This document shows positions 38,501 to 47,500 of a stretch of DNA of 64,000 nucleotides, in pieces. How positions within the stretch are numbered: position 1 is the first letter of the stretch; the number at the start of each line of letters is the position of its first letter. Both the position numbers and the translations under genes were made by a program. The notes beneath the pieces were generated by a model. It did not search any database, was not told where the DNA came from, and worked only from the letters and a program-made list of their open reading frames with translations. The stretch is from Rostratula benghalensis. Taxonomy: Eukaryota > Chordata > Aves > Charadriiformes > Rostratulidae. The DNA is taken from positions 4,186,545-4,250,544 of the forward strand of contig VXAI01000020.1 in the NCBI GenBank assembly GCA_013399305.1. Reading direction: 5' to 3'.

Positions 38501-41500
38501 ACCCAGATTTTCTGGTTTGTTTTTTAATTTATTTATTTTTTTTATTTTAGACACGCTGGTGATGAAAATAATTGCAACAGATGCAGATGAACCTAATCAC
38601 TTGAATTCTAAAATTGCCTTCAAGATAGAGAGTCAGGAACCTTCAGGTCCACCCATGTTTATTATGAATAAATATACTGGAGAACTCCATCTTGCAAATT
38701 ATCTTGACAGAGAGGTAACATTTTCCTTTCCAAAGTTAAATAACATGATGTTGTGATGTATATATGTTATGAGGGGAGTAGGAAGGAGAGAGGGATGGAA
38801 GAGAAAGGTTGTGGGTTTTACAAAAATAAAGGGAGAAATGCATTTTTTCCATGTCTTACAATAACACATCTAAGGCAAATTCCTGCACTAGGAAATAGAA
38901 GCAAGGCATCAGTATTTATAACATTTAAGATGTACAGGTGGTGTTTCTAACACACTTATTTCTCTTTCTGTGACAGCAACATAGTAGCTACACTCTTGTT
39001 GTGAAGGCATCAGACCGGGATGGAGCTGCAGATGGAGTATCATCCCTTTGTAGCTGTAACGTTAAAGTTATTGACGTCAATGACAACTTCCCCACTCTTG
39101 CTCAAAGCTCTGTAAGTTTTTAATACCAAAAGCAACACCACTGTTTCAAAACTCTGTTCAAAACCCCATACCAGCTCTTAGAGTGCTTTCATGCTTGAAT
39201 GCTCCACAGGATTAACAGAGTTGTTTCTTTGAAGCGTGCTGAAAATCCGATCCACTGTTTGTGTAACAATTCTGATAACATGCACATGGATTATTTTCGT
39301 ACTCAGAGAAGTCAATCCTGACACTGAATTCTCCATGTTCAGAGAAATCCAGTCATTCAGGTGTTCAGACCCATGCAATATGGCCAGATTACATAAATCA
39401 ACTCAATCTTTGTATGATCTTTTCTTACAGAAAGCACAAATCCATTAGGAGATCTCTAATTGCCTCTGCAAATACTTAAGATGACACAGCTCTTCAGATC
39501 TGCAACCAGAATCTGGGGGTGGTGAGACATTGGAACAGGTTGCCCAGAGAAGCTGTGGATGCCCCATCCCTGGGAGTGTTCAAGGCCAGGCTGGATGGAG
39601 CTTTGAGCAACCTGGTCTGGTGGGAGCTGCCCCTGCCTATGGCAGGAGGGTTGGAACTTGATGATCTTTAAGGTCCCTTCCAAATCTAACCATTCTATGA
39701 TTCTGTGATAATCAAAACTTTACCAGAACATGGGAACATAAATTGTCATGGACTGTGGGTAGGACATCCCTCAAAAGAACCTCTGCAGACAGCTGTGTTT
39801 TCCTCACATTATTTATTTTAGTGTTTGCTAATAAGTATTTATCTGTCATTCCAGTTTTCAGCAAGTATTTCAGAGAATTCACTCAGTTCAGAACTTATAC
39901 GGATACAAGCTCTGGACGCTGATGAAGAGTTTACAGACAATTGGTTAGCAGAGTTTTTCTTTATATCCGGTAATGAAGATAACTGGTTTGAAATTGTTAC
40001 AGATCGAGCTACAAATCAAGGAATCCTTAGAGTAATTAAGGTATGGATAAATATTGTGATTCAGCTGTTGAAGTAATCATCTTAAAGTCGTTTCAATTAA
40101 TTGTTAACAAAATTAAACAAGCAGTAAAAAAACTGTTACCCATTTAAAATAGAAAATATTTAAATAAAATGAAAGGAACTTTTATTTATTGTCTGTTTCT
40201 TTGTGGTTTGTCTTTTAGGAATTGAATTATGAATATCTCCAAACACACTCACTGATTATTGGTGTCAGGAATGTAGCTGCCTTCCACCACTCTGTTGCAC
40301 ATGAATACCGAATTTCTGGAACCCCCCTCACAATAGAAGTAAAAAATGTGATTGAACCACCCAGATTTCATCCATCTACAGTTCTGTTTTCTGTATCTCA
40401 AAACACAAGAGTGAATTATATTGTGGGAACATACACAGCCTTCGATGAGGACAGTGGATCTATTGCATCAAATGTTGTGTAAGCTCTGCTCTGCTTAACA
40501 CCCTGGATGGAATAATTCTTTTAATTGTCATTTCAATGGTATGATGAATAGGTATTTGAAAGGGTGCTTTAAAAAGCAACTCTGAAAATATTAATAGAAT
40601 AGCCACAGAGTAATAGCAAGATAATACTATATTCTCCAGTCCATTTTTTATGCTATGATTGCTGATGTATGCATATGTGACCTTCTTTCCTTAGTTTTGT
40701 GCACAAGACAAAGAAAATATCATTTTTCTAACAGGATGTAACTTAAATAAGAACTTTCTTTTTTTTTTTTTAACCAAAGCTAAGAATACTTTTTCTTGAA
40801 ATGTTTGCTACAAATAGGATATTATTTAGCATCTCTAAAAAAGCAAGCAGAAAATCCCAATAATGGGCAATATTATACAATCAGAATACAAGACGTCACT
40901 ACCANNNNNNNNNNNNNNNNNNNNAAAAAGAAAAAAATTACATTTATTTCTGTTCATATTAATGATGATTCCTGGGACCACAGTTCACTTTTTAATGTAT
41001 GTAGAAATCAATACATCTATTTAACAAAGGTTTGAAATGTTTTCATAAAAGAGAGGAATATGTTAGCAAATGCAACTGTAGAATGTTAGAGGAAGAGCTG
41101 TAGATTTAACTACAAGAACAAGACTCCTAGGAATGCTTTACAGGGCCCAGAAAGATTTTACTTTCTAAATATAATGGACTTCTACACATTTACTTTATTC
41201 CTAATTATTTTTCTGGTCTACCTCTTTTGAAATCTACAGGAATTTTCCTTGAACAGGGTGAAATACAATAGGACCTAGCACAGCCTAAAGAAAAGTTTAC
41301 CAATGTGACAAATATTATCAGCAAAATTAATGTGATACATATATTCATAACATAATGCTAAGCATTTTTACTTCACCAAATACAGATATAGTATAGGACG
41401 TGATCCAGCTGCCTGGTTCAGAATCAATCAAAACACTGGTCAAATCACATTGAACAAAGTTATTAACTGGGATTCAATCTATGTCGTCAATGGGCAGTAC

Positions 41501-44500
41501 AGAGCAGAGGTTCTGGCAATCACCAGAGGTAAGAAGAGAGATTAAGTTTTCTGAAAAAAACCAAAACCTGTGTGTTCTAGATTTGTCCCAATGTTTTTTT
41601 CCTGTTGCTAGTTTTCTCACCTGATCTGCATTATTTATAATACCAATATTCTCTCCTGACCACAAATACCTTCTTTTTGCAGGGGTTCCTCGATACACTG
41701 CTACTGGCACCATTGTCCTTTCAATAGAAGACACCAATTATAATTGCCCAACTATTAATACTGAAATAAGGAAAGTATGTATGCATTCCCCATCAGTGAT
41801 TATCACAGCAAAGGGCGTGGATGGTGATGTGTATGGTTTCCCCTTTACATACAGCATACATGGTGAACCTCAAACTACATGGATTATCAGATCAATAAAT
41901 GGTAAATTAATCTACATGTTATAACAGAATAAACCATAGTAATAAGCTTTTGTCTAAAATAAAAGATTAGGATAACCTTTTAATAAAAAACAGAAGAGTT
42001 ATTATAATCTATTCTAATCTCACTTAAATGTGATTTTATGCTCATATGAGTCCAAGAGGTTGCCCTGGGTTATATATATATGTTTAAAATCATATTAGAA
42101 TTAGAATCAGAATCATTACATGTGTTTTATAAAAAAAAAAAAAATAGAGCAGCACAACTGTACTTCATTTTAGGGTATCTACAATAAGCACTTTTATTGG
42201 TCTAAACCTAATGAGGTAATCCAAAAGGAGTAATTTGATGTAACTCTTGTGTCTCCTGTTTGTCCTAATCAGATGCAAATGTGTAACATTTAAAAAATAC
42301 TGAAAAAGCTTTTGAAAAATACATGTAAACTCCTTGTGAGAGAATAAAAAAACTTGTAATTTTTTTGTTCACCATTGGGGGACTGAAAACCAGGAAAAGC
42401 AGTTATAGACATTAAAAAATGCATTTGCCCCTTTAATATTTCTCAGGTTAAAAAGTTGTGACTAAATTGTTCTGGCTCAGGTTTTCCAAAAGAAAGAAGT
42501 AGCATAGATGAATATCATAAATTTCAGCTTTGAATAAATACTGCAGATACATAACTGAAGATCTAGAATGGGAAAATATAGTTTTTATTCTATTCTATTA
42601 ACATTACTCACAAACACTATAGATTTGTACAATACTTATCGTCAATTCTTTAATCTAAATATTTTTCTTTTTCTTTTTTTTTTTCCCCAAAGCTTCCTCT
42701 GCAGAACTAGTGAGTCAAAATTTTGACTTTTACCTTTATAGAATCTATATCAGCGTAAGTGATAACCAAGGCCGGCGTTGTTCTAGACCCCATGTAATTC
42801 CTGTGCAAGCTTGTCAGTGTGATATTAATAATTACTGCACCAATGGGGCCACAAGAATAATTATCATCGGTGGTGATGGCAAGGAAGGTGGAGAAACAGA
42901 AAAAGAAGATAGTAGTACTCGTGAGCCAAAACTTGAAGAACACACTGAGGACTACACAGACGGGCAAGTTTACACGGGTGGATACAGTGAAGGTGATGGA
43001 GGATACACGGCAGCCACTGATTATTATTATAATGGCAATGGAAATTACGGCAGAGAAATCCAATCTGCTACCACACTTAGCGGTGCTGCCATTGGTTTGA
43101 TGTTTCTTGGTGGATTAATATTTGTTCGTAAGTATAAAATTAGTAAATAAGTCCATTAATTTTGTAAGTGTATTTTGTTTTAATTCTCCTACGACAAAGT
43201 GACTTTCCTTGTTGATTTTTATTCTGTTGGCTCCCATGGGCTATTTGACTGAGAAAAAATTGTCTTTTAAATTATAAAAATTTCTATATATTTTACGTTC
43301 TACATGCTTATATAAACATTTCATTCAAAATAACTATTTCCTTCCAAAGACTGGAAGGTTTTTTTCATAAGGTGTTAACCAGTTCTCAGACCATCAGAGA
43401 GGGAAAAAGTGTTTAGAAGAAGATTCGGAAGATTTTGGACAAGAGCTGTCCCTGGTGTTTACAAGTTACACTTCACAATTCATACTTCTGCTACATTAGT
43501 AAAAGAAACAGACAATTATCAGCTCAAAGTTGGGTATGACACAATGTAAAGAATAAGCTTCTTGTAAACTCAAAGCCAGACTTCAGTAGTGGAACAACAA
43601 ATATAATCATCTAAAATTGTGAACATTTTGGCTATTGCTGCCAACTATGGCATCTATTAAAAACAGGATCAAAACAGATCATTCATTCAAATGTCCTAGG
43701 GCTGCATAGGGAAGAGTGTAGCCAGTAAGTTGAGAGAAGTAATTTGCCCCTCTACTCTGCACTGGTGAGTCCACAACTGGAATACTGCATCCAGTTCTGG
43801 GCTCCCCAGTTCAAGAGAGACAGGGAACTACTGTAGAGAGTCCAGCATAGGACAACAAAGATGAATAAGGGATTGGAGCACTTCCATTATGAGGAAAGGC
43901 TGAGAGAGCTGGGATTATTCAACCTGGAGAAGAGAAGGCTGAGGGGAGACGTTCTTAATGCTTATAAGTATCTGAGGGGTGGGCTGAAGGAGGATGGAGC
44001 TGGACTCTCTTCAGTGGCTCCCAGTGACACAATGAGGGGCAATGGGGACAAGCTGGAACATGGGAAGTTGCATTGCAATATGAGGAAAAACTTCTTTCCA
44101 GTGAGGGTGACAGAGCCCTGGAACAGGCTGCCCAGGGAGGTTGTGGAGTCCCCTTCTATGGAGATGTTCAAGACCTGCCTGGATGCAGTCCTGAGTAATG
44201 TGTGCTGGGCAATCCTGCTCTAGCAAGAATCCACAAACACAAAAAAGAAAAGAAGGCTGTTTTGTCTGTAGTTCCCAAGTGGTTAGGGGTTACAGGACTG
44301 ACATTTTCCAACTTCAAAAATCTCCTCTCCTAGTTGGTGGTCTGGAGTAAATATGTCCTTAGTCGCATGAGGTAGCACTTTTTACACTGTGCAGCCACTT
44401 CCCCTTTTGTTTTGAAAACTGAGATTTAGAGACTCCATTTAGACTGGTGTAAGCAACTGTTTCCATATACTCCCTAGATAACAAGATTACTAATTTAGCC

Positions 44501-47500
44501 ATCTAGGTTAGGGACCTAAAGACAGCAAGAATTAATGTTTCAGTTATTTCAGCCTTTCTAAAATAAGCGATGTTTTCAATGTTGGCATTTAAAGACTTCG
44601 GCAATTTCTTGAAACAACTAAGCACAATACAGCACACTGGGAAACCCAACTGACTCTGCAATCATTTGTTAAAACTGGGTTTGGGGATTTGCCTCTATTG
44701 TTTTTTTCAAATCAAGCATTATGTATATGAGATGTGAAAAATGCAACTGAAGCCTTAGCCAAAGATCACTGCAGCCAGATGTCTATCTCTCCACTGATTC
44801 TCATATGTCTATTATTATTAATGTATACTTCTTTTCAATTACAATATCTGAAGAGACAAATGTATGCTTATATATCAAGAATGAGTATCACTGAATGCTA
44901 TACATAGCAAAACTGGTTCTGTTTGTTCAATTTTCATATGTATGCAATTTATATTCATTCAGCTGAGATAGATCAAAGTCTGTTCCCAGGTGTACAGGCA
45001 TAAATTTGGAGTAACAGCCCTACTCCACCCCCGCTTTGCTCTGTTATAACTAAAAGTACAAATTATTCTGAATTTCCAAATACATACATTTCCAAAAGCA
45101 GCTAATTATTCCAACAACAAGAATTTCAGGCTGCTTGGTTTGAAACATTTAGAAGACATATTTTCAGAAGTTCTTGAGCACCTGCCCTCTGGGAAAAGCA
45201 GCTGTTCCTGGGAAGAAGGCAAGTCCTAAATCATTTTTTCCTGTTTCTTTCCTGTTAAGTGATTCCAATTTTGATGTCAATGAGTGACTGTTGTGGCTGT
45301 GGACCTGGCGCTGCAGGTGGAGTTGGAACTGGATTTGAACCTGTACCTGAATGCACAGAAGGGGCAATTCATCCATGGGGAATAGAAGGTGCACAGCCTG
45401 AAGACAGGGTCAGTACATCCTATGTTTCTAAAACCTGCGGTTATAGAAACTCATATTTACAGAAAATACTTCATTTGCCTAGAAACATGAAAGTGATTGT
45501 AGAACTGTGTCTTCTTCTAAAAGAAGCCTGACACTGCCAACAATTGCCAGGCAGGTGTGAAAAGTGATTCTTAATTAGCATGGGCATATGGAATTTGTGT
45601 GGTTTCAGATGTGTTCAGTTGGCTTAGCCCAACACTTTGCTTTTACTATCCCTTTAGCTGGAACACAATAACTAGCAAGCTTTTTTCAGTGCAAAGTAGG
45701 ACGAAGTAACACAAACATTTCTCATTGATCACCTTTATTATTGATGATGAAAAAAACTTGAATACATTCTTTCTTCTTTTTCTTCTTTGTTTTTTTAATG
45801 GTAATAAATAACAATGGTCAAAATATTTTCCAGGACGTCTCACACATTCTTGCCCCAACAACAGCTGCAGGAGGTGATTTTGGTGAACCCTCTGGTAAGC
45901 AGATTCTAAAATTTTCTACATGTGCTGTCATAAATCTGTCTTTCAGAGCTTTATGTCTTCTTATTCAAGGAGCACTTTGGTTTCACATCCAGAACTCAAA
46001 CCTTCCACTCTTATACCTGCAGATAGTCAAACTGCTGCTTTAGGAATTCCAGTGTGAATAAAGGGTCTGAGGTTTGAGCCTTTGATTCATTTCTGCAAAC
46101 TACATTTGTTTCAAAATATCTGCCAAGGCTTTCAAGTCTCAAGCAATTTTTATCATTCCAGCTAGTGAATGGATGGTCTTTTCAAGACACCGGTTTTAGT
46201 AGAAATCAACCTTGAGGCAAGAATAAAGACATATTCTTTCATAACTCAGTGGTGAAATGTTCACTTCTTCACAGTTTTCAGGCTCTGCTTCCCACAGGGA
46301 GAGTAGGACCTGTCAAGCAGCCAGTTAATTACTGACCTAGCCTAGCCTAGGCACTAGCCTAGACAGAAAGCTGGTATTTAGCACAATAAGTTAATACTTC
46401 TGAGATAAGGTTCTCCTAGGAATTTGATGGCCATAGCGATTAAGTGAAGCTGTGCAATGCCACCTTCTCTTTTACCCCACTCCTTACTTCACAACAGGAA
46501 GGAAGGAAGGATGCTGGCACAGATCCATTTTCACTACCTTCTGACAGGAAGAAAAGTCACTCTGCAAGACAACTTCTCTGATGACTCTTAATTATTCCAA
46601 AATGTTCTCATCCTTAAAGTAAAATCAAAAGAGAACATTTTGGGACATCTACATGAATTACGAGTCCTCATTCTCAGGGAAGTTCTGCTGCCATGACAGA
46701 TGAAAAGTTTAAGATTAATATATTTGATTTACTTTATTTCCACTGTTCAGTAACATTATGCTGAAAGCCCTTGGTTCAAATTCTATAAACTGAGACTGAT
46801 GAGACTAAATGAAAAAAACAATATAATACAGCCTATGTTTCTTAATGTAATCATAGTCAAGACTACTGTATGGAATTGGTTTCTTATATTGCATGCTGAT
46901 ATTTAAGACCACTCATTCTTTGTTACATATGAAAAAAATCTGAAGAAGGTAAAATCATGTAAGTATGACTTTATAATTTATTTTAAGGGTCATTTTCATT
47001 CTGCATTACGAACACTCCTAAGTCGTTCTTAACAATTTAAATAGAAAATCTGAAAGTGATTATAAAGCTATTTCTTTCAGAAATGGGTTTAAGGCAAAAC
47101 AATTTTAACCCCAATGTGATCATAAATATACATTTATGTATTTGCATAAATATCCATAAGCATTACCTGATTTTCTAATGCAAATCTCATGACAGTTTTT
47201 AGGTACAACAGATAAAGGAATCTTTCCAGTCAATTACAAAAATAAATAATTGATTTTTCGAAAGCACGTATGCACATACTGCCTGGCCTCAGGAATATAA
47301 TCAAGGTCTTAGATGTCTGCTAATATGCACTTAAATTTTATTGCAGTTTCAATGTTTGGCCCCTATGCATGGACTTAAATTGCTCTAAAATACCTTTAGA
47401 AACTTAGTAGTGTCATTGCACTATTTGTAAAAACAACTAGCAAATTTTCTGGAAATTTTCACAGAACACGGGAAGAATAACTTTTTCTGTTTTCAGACAT

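Noticed and set aside
38355..38756. 133-codon frame starting in intron 5
   Set aside because: Only the part from 38551 to 38714 is coding (exon 6); the rest is intron read-through.
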